Shown here in pieces: positions 42,966 to 55,274 of a DNA stretch of 64,000 nt (position 1 is its first letter; the number at the start of each line of letters is the position of its first letter). The DNA lies in the NCBI GenBank assembly GCA_963682025.1, contig CAVMKG010000281.1, positions 248,001-312,000 of the forward strand, in the 5' to 3' direction. This stretch comes from Cordilura impudica. Taxonomy: Eukaryota > Arthropoda > Insecta > Diptera > Scathophagidae. Below the pieces are notes generated by a model. It had not been told where the DNA came from, did not search any database, and worked only from the letters and a program-made list of their open reading frames with translations. Position numbers and translations under genes: made by a program.

Positions 42966-43773
42966 GGGTACACAATACAAAGCTCATATTTTAGAAACTT
43001 CATTTGATGTTTTTAATTTTGTAGTCTGTTTGGTTAAACGAAAATTTCAGCACTTATAACTAATAAAAGATTCCATTGTTAATGAATTTTTTTTTTGTCA
43101 GAAGTTAATATATTTTTTCTGTCTGTATAATATTATTTTGCTGCAACTTACAAAAAAAAAATATGATGGTATAAAATATTTTCTGCATTTTTTTTGCAAA
43201 AGAAATTGTAGGAACCAAAACTTTTAACTTCTAAAGAACATAATATTATTCATTTTCTTTTTAATAATATTAAAATTTTTATTTAGTAACTAACTACCCA
43301 GCGATAAAGTGATTATCAAAATTTTAGGAAAATTTTGAAAACGGCTTGGCCATACACACTAGTGAATTTAGCAACCATCACTAAGATCGAACAAGGGGTC
43401 ATAATGTCTTTAATTTCAAAACTGAACATAGAAAGCGAGAATAATACTTAAAACTTCACACAGTTTCGCTCGTTTGACCTTAATATGACCTATCATAGTT
43501 CTTTCAGAAGTCTTAGCCGAAAACAGGACAATCTTGTTTTGTTTTTTTTTTTATCATTTGATTGTTTTAGATGTTGTATTGTTATTTATGACTTTGTAAT
43601 GGAAGTTGACTTTGGTACCTAACAACCACAATTTTCGATTCGAAATTAAATATTTTAGTTTGAAAGAATTAAAATAAATTTATAAATAAATGTATATAAA
43701 CTTTTGAAATAAATGTGCTAATGCAAAGACATCTGATCTTGAGCCTGACTGATTTCTAGCTCAATCAATAAAA
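42966..43773. other. AT-rich DNA, nothing recognised
   Basis: No supported feature. Confidence 0.4.
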
Positions 43774-44092
43774 CTAGCAGATTCCAGCGCTCGAAATTCG
43801 AGTGCAATTTCTAAGCACCTTTATTTTTCAACTTAGCCAATTCACAAACCAACACTTTTATGGTTTATTATTTCTGTGAATGATAATAAAAAACAAACAT
43901 AGCTTATGTATTATTTTATGTATGTGGTAGTAGCAACTTTAAATGCAATTTACTCAAAATAAAGGAAAAAATTTAAAAATCTGTAAATCTGCACAACGGC
44001 TAAAAAGAAATACCTTTCAAATAATATACGTTTGGTAAAAATCGGGATAAAACGGCAGAACAAAACATCAGTCACAAGAGATAGAAAATATT
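43774..44092 (-). mobile_element. Short Helitron-like element type C, copy 3
   Basis: The CTAG end lies at 43774-43777 with a GCGCTCGAAATTCGAGTGC hairpin next to it. The other end holds GATAAAACGGCAGAACAAAA and TCAGTCACAAGAGA. The preceding A..T target context is consistent with Helitron insertion. Confidence 0.75.
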
Positions 44093-44850
44093 GGTAAAAC
44101 ATAAATTTTAATTTTTTTTTTAAACTACAAAAAAAAAAAAAATCTAAGTGTAACAACAAAACACCCTATGATGAGTCATATTTATCTTTTTGAAATCTTT
44201 TTTTCAAATTCTGTATCAAACACATTGCTTTAAATCGGTTTCTGTTCATCACTCGTTGACCTTCCATTAACTAAATATAAACAACCCTTTACATAAAATT
44301 ATTACTTTAGTAACTATATAAAATACAAAAACAAGAAGAAAAAAAAATAAATAATATTATTCTTTTCAATATGTTAACATGCATGTGTATATACAAATGT
44401 AAAATATTTACACAATCTACACGATTACCTTCCATGTAATATGTACTTTTTGTTAGTATGCATGATGTTAGGCATTTGATAATGTGCGCGTTGGTTTGAG
44501 TAAAACGGACGTTTTAAAAATGATGTATGGTCGGAAAAAAGAAGAAAAATTATTAAACCAAATATAAATACTAACATGCAGTGCACACATTAGCGATGTG
44601 TAATGTTAACAAACAATATTTCACGTTTATTTTTATTTTATTCAATTTCATAATATTTTCCCTATTTTGTGTTCATTTCAAGTCTGACTCTTGAACAATG
44701 ATTCATAATTTTTGGCAAAAAAAAAAAAAAATATCATTAATTTAACAACAATATTATTTGTCAAAATTGGGCATATGGGAACTAAAATTTTAAATTGATT
44801 TATAAAATTTTTTGTACAAATTATTCAAATATTCTACATTATTATTTAAA
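44093..44850. other. AT-rich DNA, nothing recognised
   Basis: No supported feature. Confidence 0.4.
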
Positions 44851-45217
44851 TTATAATATTAATAGGCTAGGCTATTCTTTGTGACCGATGATTTGTTCTA
44901 CCGTTTTATCCCGATTTTGACCAAACGAATATTATTTCAAAGGTATTTCTTTTTAGCCGTTTTGCAGATTTACAAATTTTTAAAATTTTTCCTTTATTTT
45001 GAGTAAATTGCACTTAAAGTTGCTACTAATACATACATAAAATTTTACAATGCTATGTGTCTGTGTATATTAAATTTGTTAATGTGTTTTTTATTGAGTT
45101 GTTATCTTCATTCACATTAATAATAAACCACAAAAGTGTTGGTTTGTGAATTGGCTAAGTTGAAAAATATAGCTGTCTTAAAATTGCACTAGAATTTCGA
45201 GCGCTAGAATCTGCTAG
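44851..45217 (+). mobile_element. Short Helitron-like element type C, copy 4
   Basis: It reads TTATAATATTAATAGGCTAG, TTTGTGACCGATGATTTGTT, CTACCGTTTTATCCCGATTT, then TGGTTTGTGAATTGGCTAAG, the hairpin region GAATTTCGAGCGC and CTGCTAG followed by T. It is full length for the family. Confidence 0.8.
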
Positions 45218-45227
45218 TTTAAATTAT

Positions 45228-45533
45228 TTCTTAATTTTTTTTAAATAACCCATAAAAACAAAGTTTTTATTAAAACTCTTTCTTTCCTTATGCTTATGAG
45301 TTTTGAATTTCTCCGTGGATGTGCGTGACTTTGCGTGACTATTTTAGAAATAATCTTTGGTCACAACAAGTCTATGGCCAAGCTTCAGATTGCTTGGATG
45401 AGGGGAAATAGGGTTTAAATCACTCCGTGACTGTGCGTGACTATGCGTGACTATCTTTAAGTTTATATTTGGTGACAACAAGTCTGTGGACCAAGTTTAA
45501 GATTGATTGGATGAGGGGAAATGGGGTTTAAAT
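45228..45533 (-). repeat. Repeat D, copy 2 (continues at 48125-48148)
   Basis: Two units contain CTCCGTGGATGTGCGTGACT, TTTGGTCACAACAAGTCTAT and GATTG.TTGGATGAGGGGAAAT, the complement of the copy at 6604. A hAT element interrupts it; ATCACTCCGTGGCTGTGCGT resumes at 48123. Confidence 0.8.
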
Positions 45534-48116
45534 CAGGGTTTCGAACCCCGAAAATTTCGGGTTCGGGTACGGGTACGGGTTCAACAAATTTAAATTTGGT
45601 GGGTTCAGGTTCGGTTTCGGGTCCGGGTTCGGGTTCAAAAGGTTTACCAAAAAAAATCGAACTTTTAGTGATTAAAGTCATCTTGTAATGCTTCTGGTAA
45701 ATTAAAAAAATATATTATAGAAAAGTAAATAAAAGTATATTATTTATTGTTATTATTAGTTATTTATTTTTCGAAAAAAATTTTATTTAATCTAACAAAT
45801 AAAATATCTCTTATATGATTCTTCAGTCAAATGCATTCTTTGTGGCGATAAAACAAATTTCAGTGCTAAAAAAGATCGCCCAACACTAAATTGTGTTGCA
45901 GGGACAGTAATACGACTTGAGCGGCCTCATAAAGTAGCGGAATTTCAAGTCTTTTTTGTTCCCAAAATTCTAAAATATTGTTTCCTTTAGAAATCCTGGA
46001 ATTCATTTTTAATCGAAATATCAACAGTGCATTTATTGTTACTATTTTTTGTTTTTAATGCAGCATCTGCAATTGACTTTTTTCCTTATTCTTTAACAAT
46101 TCTTCCAGGCTGTCTTCCTCATCCGAAGAACTAGATATTAATTCAGCTGCGTCAGCATTCGTTGTTTCTGTGCTAGTTTGTGTTTGCTTTTCCATATGTA
46201 GATGTAAATTTTTTAAGTTATTTATTGTTGTTAAAATTTGGTTATGAGCTTTGGCAGTATTTTCATTAATTAACATTAGTCGAAATCTAGGATGCAAATA
46301 CACATCATTTAAAAGTTCATTTTCAATAAAATAGTTTTCAAGTTTAAGGATATGTGAGTGCAAGTCAACACCTAATTGTTTATTGGTATTTCTCTCTAAA
46401 TCTAATTTAAATTCCAACCATAGTCCATAAAAATCTCCTAAATACATCTGTTCATTTTGCAATTTTAATGTTATCTTTTTAACTGGCTCGAAATTCTTAA
46501 TGAAATCTGAAACGAAATCCCTCATTTTATCATCCATACTTAGTTCAGGATCTATTACATCTGAGCAAAACTTTTTGAAATCTAGCAAGCGATGGAGCAT
46601 ATCAAAAGTAGAATTCCACCGAGTTGGACAATCAAGGATTGCTTTTTTTATTCCTAATTTTTTTTGCTAAAGAGGTTCTATTAGGCACCCTCAACTTTTC
46701 ACAAATATTTCTGCGTTTATCAATCTTTTGTGTAACTGAATTTATAGTATCACATCTGAAATGAATGATATTACCATGTATATTGGATAACATTTCTAGT
46801 CCTTCATCTTCATTGTTTTCAGTTATTAATACGTTTATTTCATCTTCTTCTACTTCTTCAAGGTCAGAAACTTCAAATTCATTTCGTAGCAATTCGGCAG
46901 CTTTTAGCAGGTTTCTACCTCTATCAGACGTAACTGAGTAAACTTGATTTATATTTATGTCATAAGATTGGATCACTTCAATTATGACATTTTCTATATA
47001 ATAAGCTGTTTGTCTATCATCAACCTCGTACATTGCTAATGTTCTTAAATAAATTTTTCCATTACAAATATACTGAGCATTTATCCCAATTACGCTTCTA
47101 CCAAGCCGAGATACTGAATCAATTTTTACAGATATAATTTTTTTTCGAATTTCACCTTTAATAAGATTTTTCACTTCATTTGCCTTATCATTTATTAAAT
47201 CCTTAATATTTTCTGAATTTACAGTAAGGTGCAGTGATTTCATTATAGGTTCTATAATATCACGCATCCCTGAATCTTAAAAAATTAATAGTAACTAATT
47301 TAACGCAAGCTTCCGTGAAACATTTTGCTGTCATATTAATTTTGATTAATCCAAAATAATTTTCCAGGGAAGTTGAATTTTTATCCTGCATTTTATGTTT
47401 TTTAAAACTTTCTAACGTTGACGGTTGAATATTCGTCTCCTCATTAATAATTCGATATTCATCTGTATGCTTTCGTTTGAGATGTCGACCCAAATTAGCA
47501 GAATGTTTACCTTTCATAACAAACGAGCATTTTTTACATGTAGACTTATCTGTGGTAGAATCATAGTTAAAACGTTTCTGAACAGGATTTTTCGACATCT
47601 ATAGGGTAAATCAAAACAGTAAATAAAACTAAAATAATTAAAATTGGCAAAATCACACACTTAAAGGCAGTTAATTTATAATTATCGTAAATGTTTAACC
47701 TGTATCTAATTATTATATCACTGCCCTATTTAAAAAAAAATTTAATTATAACACACTATTTAAAAAACTACATTTTACGTACCTGTTTACTTATTAAAAA
47801 ATTTTGCTTGCATCACTTAAGAAAACTTAAAACCAAATGAAATTATAATGGGGAAATACAAAAATACAAATTACTAGAGAAAACAAAGAAAACAAACATT
47901 ATTTTGTTCATTCATGAATTAGAATTTTCTCACGTTATGTTAATGAAAAATATCGAGAAAGAGAAACTGCAATATTTTTTTTCGCTGAAAAAAAAATGAA
48001 ATATTGAACCTGAACCCATTTTCAGACAGGAACGGGTTCAAGTTCAGGGTTCACAATTTTTTTAAAAAAGCTTGAACCGGAACGAGTTCCGGGTTCGGGT
48101 TCGGTTCGAAACCCTG
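45534..48116 (-). mobile_element. Full-length hAT element with perfect 8-bp target duplication
   Basis: The ends are CAGGGTTTCGAACC in inverted orientation (45534-45547 and 48103-48116). GTTTAAAT is duplicated at 45526-45533 and 48117-48124 and fits the hAT pattern nTnnnnAn. Both subterminal regions are packed with GGGTTCGGGT-type repeats, probable transposase-binding sites. It encodes one broken transposase on the minus strand. Confidence 0.95.
45785..47598 (-). pseudogene. hAT transposase with BED finger, frameshifted
   Basis: The N-terminus (from 47598) starts MSKNPVQKRF and holds a BED zinc finger (CKKCSFVMKG..HLKRKH). A frameshift near 47270 leads to the catalytic region: IEPIMKSLHLTVN, VYSVTSDRGRNLLKA with the catalytic-type Asp pair, and NIIHFRCDTI (the CAAH-like step). 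A second frameshift in an A-run near 46630 precedes AILDCPTRWNSTFDMLHRLL, the hallmark hAT PTRWNS block. A further frame to 46055 ends in an acidic Ser-rich linker. Beyond two or three more frame breaks the dimerisation domain is still readable (EFWEQKRLEIPLLYEAAQVV, VPATQFSVGRSFLALKFVL). All domains are present but no single frame spans them. Confidence 0.93.
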
Positions 48117-48148
48117 GTTTAAATCACTCCGTGGCTGTGCGTGACTAT

Positions 48149-50740
48149 TAGGGTGGCCCTTCATTATATGGACTGAAAAAAAGTGTTCAAGCTCTCGCTC
48201 GCGCCCCCTCGAAATATGCGAATAGCAAAAAAGTGAGAATTACAAAGTTGTGGGCCAATCAAAAAACACTTAGAGGTGGCTCAATGCGATTGAAAATTTC
48301 AAGTGTGTTTATATGGGAAAATATGACTCTTTTCAGATGTTCGGATGGTCGGGATGCCCCAGACCACTTTTGTGCCAAAAAAACTCGTCATGAAATTTGA
48401 TGGCATTTTTTTCAACTTTAAGAAATTAATTAAAGCCAACATTTTGTTTTAGTATCTATGTATACCTGTAAGTGCTCCGATATGAAGTATTTTTTTTATT
48501 ACTTAACCTTTTAAGCATTGAGACCGAAAATGGAAAATTTTTTTGATAAAATTTTGAAAACTCTTTTTTCAAGTTTTGGAAAATTTACTTAAACAAAATT
48601 TTAATAAATTGATCTAGGTCAGTCAAATGCATGTTATGCCAGAATTTTTTTTGACAAGGATTTTATTTTTGCCGATTTCGAGAAAAATGGGATTTTTGTA
48701 AAATATTCTGCAAATGTACTCTTTCTAAATACTTTGTATCAAAAATTCATCTCTTTTCACTTTTAAATGTTATATTTTATCTTAATAGCCTAGGGTTTCG
48801 GAAAAAAATAATATAACCCCATTAACTCTTTTGGAAGTGGGATCACGTATGACTCCAAGCTAGTAAAAGACAATTTATTCAAAAAATTCAAATATTTTGT
48901 AAGTACTGTTGAATTTTTAGATGCGACGCTTAAAATATTACAACTAAATGTGTAGAAATTCCGTTCCTTAAATTTGGGATAAATCCGAGATAAGATATTT
49001 TTAAATAGGAAAACGAGTTTTTCTTTTAAATTCGACGAAACCACTAACTTCGAATTTAAGAAAAATAATTCGGTTAATTTTTATTTATTTAACCTTTCTT
49101 TGCTCCTGGGCTCAAATAATCCATTGTGATATATCTTGGGTGCAATTATTTTATGTATAAAAAGTCTCTATATTTTTTTTAAATAAAATAGGAAGATTCA
49201 CAAATGATCCAAATTTAATAAAAGACAATCTATCCAAAAGAATATGAAATATAAAATTAATTCTATTTATTTTGGTGTATTTAAGGATGATTTGGTGTGC
49301 GATTCAAATTGTTTTCTGTAATCATTTACGACTTGCAATAAGTATTGCTTTTCTTTAATTTTATATTATTATATTAATTTTATATTTCATATTCTTTTGA
49401 ATAAAATGTCTTTTTTTTAGCTTTGGGCCATTTGTGGGTCTTCTTATTTTAATCAGAAAAATATAGACAGTTTTTATACATAAAATAATTTTATAACAAA
49501 ATTGGCTAAAAGTTGTTTTAATTTATATTCGCGAGCAATAAGCAGATAATTACACCCAAGATATATCACAATGGATTATTTGAGCCCAGGAGCACTGAAG
49601 GGTTAAATAAATAAAAATTAACCGAATTATTTTTCTTAAATTCTAAATAGTGGTTTCATCGAGTTAAATAGAAAAACTCATTTCGTTAATCTTTATTTAG
49701 AAATATCTTTTAAACCAAAGCTGGCCTTGCCAAATAATGGGGTAACGTTCTCGGATTTATTCCAAGTTTTAGGAACGGAAGTTCCACACATAATATTTTA
49801 AGCGTTATAATATTTTAAGCGCCGCATTTGAAAATTCAACAGCACTAAAAAATATTTGAATTTTTTGAATAAATTGTCTTTTTTAACTTGGGGTCATTTG
49901 TGATCCAAATTCCAAAAGGGTTAATAGGGCCGTGGTATTTTTTTCCGAAACTCTGGGCTATTAAGATAAACATAAAATTTAAAAGTAGAAAAGTGATGAG
50001 TTTTTGAAACAAGGTATTTAGATATAGTATATTTACAGAATATTCTACAAAAATCCCATTTTTCTCGAAATCCGCAAAAATAAAATCCTTGTCAAAAAAA
50101 AATTCTGGCATAGGGATTTACCTAATTGCTAACATGCACTTAACAAAACCTCAAAGAGGTAGATTCATTTTTTTAAATTTTGTTTAAGAAAATTTTTCAA
50201 AAATTGAAAAAGGAATTTTCAAAATTTTATCAAAAAAATTTTCCATATTCGGTCTCAAGGTTTAATAAATTAGCAAGGCGGTAATAAAAAAAATACTTCA
50301 TGCCTAAGTACCTACAGATATAGAGACTAAAACAAAATATTGGCTTTAATTAATTTCTTAAAGTTGAAAAAAATGCCATGAAATTTCATGATGAATTTTT
50401 TTTTGGCACAAATGTGGTCTGTGGCATTTGCTATTTCTTGTCGATTTTTTATTCGATTTTGAAATTTTATAGCTATTTGGAAAGATAATTTAATGCTTAT
50501 CCCGAATTATATAACAGTTTGTCGGAATATTAAACTATAGAACAAAATTTTCATTAAATCTGCAAAAAGTCATAATTCCCCGATATAAACAAAATTGAAA
50601 TTTTCAATCGCGTTGAGCCACCTTTAAATGTCTTTTGATTGGCCCAAAACTTCTTGTTTCTCAGTTTTTTACTATTCGATAATATTTCTAAGGGGTGCGA
50701 CCGAGAGTTTGAACATTTTTTTTTATTAAGGGCCACCCTA
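48149..50740. mobile_element. Foldback element FB, copy 1 (near-perfect palindrome)
   Basis: It begins TAGGGTGGCCCTTCATTATA and ends with the complement of TAGGGTGGCCCTTAATAAAA. Matching arms of about 1.2 kb meet near 49310-49380 around a core (GGATGATTTGGTGTGCGATT, AATTGTTTTCTGTAATCATT). Arms are clearly diverged from each other. No coding capacity. The 9 bp flanks differ (CGTGACTAT and ATGTCTATG), so no target duplication is visible. Confidence 0.85.
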
Positions 50741-50826
50741 ATGTCTATGTTCTCTATGTCGATAATTGTGTTCTCTATGGTGCTAATTGTGTTCTCTATG
50801 TTGTTAATTGTGTTCTTTATTCTTGT
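50741..50826 (+). repeat. 27-bp minisatellite at the FB edge
   Basis: Three to four units of (T/C)(G/A)(A/C/T)TAATTGTGTTCTCTATG(T/G) follow directly after the FB right end. Confidence 0.75.
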
Positions 50827-50887
50827 GCTAAGTTTATTTAGAGAGTTCAAAAAAAAGAGTTTAAAAAAAAATGATTGGGTTAACATT

Positions 50888-51050
50888 TCTTGTGCTGATG
50901 TTTGTAACTACCAAAAATCTTTGACCTATGCCTATCTTTCATTACACCGATGGATTCTGAATCATTTTCTGAGCTGATTTAGTGATCTCCATACGTCCCT
51001 CTGTCCGTTTGGTTGTCCGTATAAACCATGTGTCCAAATTGTCACATATA
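50888..51050 (+). mobile_element. DINE-like type A 5' fragment, diverged
   Basis: It shares TGTGCTGATGTTTGTAACTA, CAAAAATCTTTGACCTA and GATTCTGAATCATTTTCTGA with type A. The CCGT core is reduced to CGTCCCTCTGTCCG. Confidence 0.65.
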
Positions 51051-51054
51051 TCTT

Positions 51055-51215
51055 TTACGGATGAACGAAATAAGAAGTCATCAAAAATTCTTGAGTTATA
51101 GCTGAGAGTGCCAAACCCTTTGGAGGTTTTACTACACTGGCCGAGTACTTGCACCCCGACTTGGAATTTCTCATCCCCCAGGCAATAACCCCGAAAATGT
51201 TCCACAGTGTGATTT
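51055..51215 (+). repeat. Dispersed repeat E, copy 3
   Basis: It shares GAACGAAATAAGAAGTCATC, TTGAGTTATAGCTGAGAG, CCAAACCCTTTGGAGGTTTT, ACTTGGAATTTCTCATCCCC and CCCGAAAATGTTCCACAGTG with the other two copies. Confidence 0.65.
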
Positions 51216-52734
51216 ATACCTTATTTGTTTTTTTTTTCGTTTGTTCATCTGGGAAGGTTTCATATCCATTGTGCCCTGTTATGTCTAGATTTACGCATTT
51301 TCAAGTTAAATTCATTTCATATTTTAAATATATTTTTAAATTTTTATAATATTCTTTCTTAATGAAAATGTCATTCATATGAATTTTCACACGTCTTGTG
51401 AAAAGTGTGGCCATTAAAAGGGATTTCTATATTTTTATGTTTTATAAAATTGTTGGCTTTTATGTTAGTGTGTATTTTAAAACAATTTCTCAATTTACTT
51501 TTAATTGGCCTTTATTCGTGTGAAAAATGGGGTTGATGGTGTTTGCTCACTTTATTTATTGGAAATTATTTTTTATATTCTTGTAAAGGTGGTGTCTGCA
51601 ATATTGATATATAACAGATATTTTATTTTGTTGTTATATTAAACAAAAAAAAAAAACTTCTTTATTTTTCATACAATTTTTGGGTTAATGACTATATTAC
51701 GAGGGTCTTAATGTTGTTATAATATATCATTCTTTGGTTTGTTTTGGTTTCTGACATAATTCCTAGTTAACTGTAAATTAAGCAGAGGTAACACAGTTGA
51801 ATATTAAATGAGTATAAATGACTTTCTTTTAGGGGAATTAAAGAGAGACAATAGATGGACGGACAATCGTAATTTATAAAATGTCATGTCTGAGTAAAAA
51901 TTTAAAGATTTCTAAAAAGGATGTGTTGGCTTTTCTAATGATTTTAAAGGTAATGTGGTATATTATAAGTGGCAAAGATTTTTCCAAATGGCTTAAATAT
52001 GTTTTTCGGTGACAGTTTTGGGAACGAATTATTTATTGTTAAAGACAATGATTTTTGTGATGTGTTTGGTTAAAATCTTTATATAATTAATCCTAAAATT
52101 CATATACAAATATTAATATTGCTTTAAATAGCACGTAGTAGATATTGCAAACATTGTTAATCTTAACGATTTCTGGCATTTGGCCTTCAGCAGTGATTAT
52201 ATTAAACATAAAAAAACTATTATAATTGTTAGTATGTTATAAATAGATTGTTTCTATCTATCTTTCTTTCTTTATACTTTGGGCGGCCGTGAGCTTTGTT
52301 TCAATTATTATGGCTAACAGCAATAAAATTTCTCAATATTGCCTAAAACAATTTAATAATTATAATATTACAACTATAACAAATTTTTGTATAATCTCTG
52401 ATGAAGATTAATTATTACAAAAGGGTCTTGTTAAAAACATAGAGTAATTATGATTTTTACTAATAAATGATGTCCTGTTCTTTGTCATGTTCTTATAAGA
52501 AACAATATCACAATTTTCATAAAAAAATCAATATTAACTGCAGACTGTCTGAAAAATTGCTTATAATCAAAATAACGATAAAAGTTGTTCCCTGCCAACA
52601 TATGTATGTAGTGTATGTGAGAAAGACGCAGGTTCAAACCTCAACTTAACCAATTATAACATAACAATTATTACAATGTTCACTGATGAAAGCACAGCGC
52701 CAGAAACCCATCTGATTATAAATACAGACCATAG
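51216..52734. other. Apparently unique AT-rich DNA
   Basis: No repeat of the window's families, coding region or RNA gene was recognised. Confidence 0.4.
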
Positions 52735-52870
52735 TTCATATCAGAAGCTATATTTATATGGGGACTAGGTCGAAAAATGGACCGATCTTCACCATATTTG
52801 GTTGTCACTTATATTTTGAAAAAATATATACAAACTAAATTTGAGAAAAATCTGTGCAATATTTTAGAAA
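52735..52870 (-). mobile_element. DINE-like type A fragment
   Basis: It contains GGGGACTAGGTCGAAAAATG, GACCGATCTTCACCATATTT and AAATTTGAGAAAAATCTGTG, an internal segment of type A in reverse. Confidence 0.75.
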
Positions 52871-53058
52871 TACAATGGGTGACAATACATTGGAAACTTT
52901 TGAAAAATTCAGAATTTTTCAATTTTGCGTCGCTACTTGGTGTGCTTTCTATCGAATGATAACAAATTTATTACAAAAAATACAAAAAAAAAACATTTCC
53001 AAAACAATGGAAACATTTAAATATCAATACCAGAATTGATTATAACTATAACAAAGTC

Positions 53059-53838
53059 AACAAGTAAGAAAATTATAGTCGGTCTAGACCGACCATATTA
53101 TACCCTATCCCATAGTTTAGAGACCCTGTCTTTCGCTCCAACTAATTCGATATAGAAAATGAGCATAAGCCAAATTGGAGTGGCATTGTTATTAATTTTT
53201 TTGCTGCAAATATGAATAAGTTCATATTGGGTGTCATATTTATATGGGGACTAAGTCGAAAAATGGACCGATCTTGACCATGTTATGTAAAGTCACTTAC
53301 ATTTTGAAAAAATATATACAAACCAAATTTGAGAAAAATCTGTGCAATATTTTTGTATTTTGAAGATCGGGATGCAGCTTATATGGGACCTATGACTAAG
53401 AATTGTTATATAGGGATTATTTTTGGACTACTGATTAAGGGATATAATAAACACATACAAACCCAATTTGACTGAGATCTATATTATAATTTATGGCACT
53501 TCATGTCGGTTTCATAGGGGTCATTTGTATGGGGGCTAGGTCTGAACATGGACCGACTCTCACCAATTTCAATAGCGTTCATCCTATGGCCGACGAAAGC
53601 TAATATACCAAACTTCATCAAAATATATTCATACTTGCGACCTGTAGTTTGATTACAAGCTTTACATGGACACACAGACGGACGGACGGTCGGACGGACA
53701 TTGCTAAATCAACTCAGAAAGTAATTCTGAGTCGATCGGTATAATAAAAGATGGGTCTAGGTCAAATATTTTTGGTAGTTACAAACAGCAGCACAAAGTC
53801 ATTATACGCAAACCACATGGTGGTATAGGGTATAAAAA
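53059..53838 (-). mobile_element. DINE-like type A, copy 9 (complete, reversed)
   Basis: It starts CAACAAGTAAGAAAATTATA with the hairpin AGTCGGTCTAGACCGACC, contains ACGGACGGACGGTCGGACGG at 53678-53700, and ends CCACATGGTGGTATAGGGTA. It lies head to head with copy 10. Confidence 0.88.
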
Positions 53839-53852
53839 TGGTATGATTACAT

Positions 53853-54676
53853 TTTTATACCCTATACCACTATGTGGTATGATTACATTTTTATACCCTA
53901 TACCACTATGTGGTTTGGGTATAATGACTTTGTGCTGCTGTTTGTAACAACCAAAAATATTTGACCTAGACCCATCTTTAATTATACCGATCGAATCAGA
54001 ATCATTTTTTGAGTTGATTTAACAATGTCCGTCCGTCCGTCCGTCCGTCCGTCTGTGTGTCCATGTAAAGCTTGTAATCAAACTGCAGGTCGCAAATATG
54101 AATATATTTTGATGAAATTTGGTATATAAGCATTTATCGGCCATGGGATGAACGATATTGAAATTGGTGAGAATCGGTCCATGTTCAGACCTAGCCCCCA
54201 TACAAATTACCCCTATGAAATCGACATAAATTGCCATAAGATCCAAATTGTCATATAGATCTTACTCAAATTGGGTTTGTATGCGTTCATTACATCCATT
54301 AATGAGTAGTCCAAAAATGATCCCTTTGGTCCCATATAAGGCAGCTTCCCGATCTTCACTTAAATCTATTAAAAGACAAAAATATTGCACTGATTCTTCT
54401 CAGATTTGGTTTGTATATATTTTTGCAATATACAAGAGACTTTTCCAAACATGATCAGGATCGGTCCATTTTTGGACCTAGTCCCCATATAGAGATAGCA
54501 TCCGATATGAACTTTTTCATATCTGCAGCCAAAAAAATTAATAAAAATCCTACTCAAATTTGGTTTTTGCTTATTTTCTATGTCCAGTTAGTTGGGCCTA
54601 AGAGATAGGGTTTCTAAACGCATGGTATAGGGTATCGTATAGTCGGTCTAGACCGACTATAATTTTCTTACTTGTT
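53853..54676 (+). mobile_element. DINE-like type A, copy 10 (complete)
   Basis: A doubled start (TTTTTATACCCTATACCACT at 53853 and 53890) precedes a full element with five or six CCGT units (54029-54052), the perfect palindrome AGTCGGTCTAGACCGACT at 54641-54658 and CTTACTTGTT. It is the best preserved copy. Confidence 0.9.
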
Positions 54677-54757
54677 CTAGTTTCTGACGTTTTCTTTCAA
54701 CTGTTTTTTGAACACAATTTTATTTTTCAATGTTTTAAACTTATAATCAATTATCTA

Positions 54758-55099
54758 CAATATTAATAGATGATTCCTTGTGACAGATGCTTTGTTATAC
54801 CGTTTTATCCCGATTTTGACCAAACGTATATTTTTTGAAAGATATTTCTTTTTAGCTGTTCACCAAACTTATAGTTTTTTAAATTTTTGCCTTTATTTTA
54901 AATAAATTGCATTTAAAGTTGGCACTAACACACACATAAATTATACAATGCTATGTGTGTGTTTACTAAATTTGTTAATGAGTTTTTCTTAATTCACAAT
55001 AATAATTACCAAAAAAAGCTGTGGTTTGTGAATTGGCTAAGTTGAAAAATAAAGTTTCCCAGAAATTGCACTTGAATTTCGAGCGCTAAAATCTGCTAG
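54758..55099 (+). mobile_element. Short Helitron-like element type C, copy 5
   Basis: It reads AATATTAATAGATGATTCCT, GTTATACCGTTTTATCCCGA, TGTGGTTTGTGAATTGGCTA, a TTTCGAGCGC hairpin half and CTGCTAG followed by T. Confidence 0.78.
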
Positions 55100-55274
55100 T
55101 AAATAATTATTATAAAATAATGGCAATTTTAAAAAGATAAAGAGTTAAAAACCAGAACGAGAGATGATTTTAATGCTGATTTTAAACAAAAGAAAATTTT
55201 TGATAAATATTCTACGAAAAAAATTCAAAATTTCAAAAATTATCAAGAAATATCATGAAGGAAGTATGGCGCAT

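Noticed and set aside
45534..48116. Three minus-strand frames as separate genes
   Set aside because: They are consecutive pieces of one hAT transposase separated by frameshifts, since conserved motifs continue across each break.
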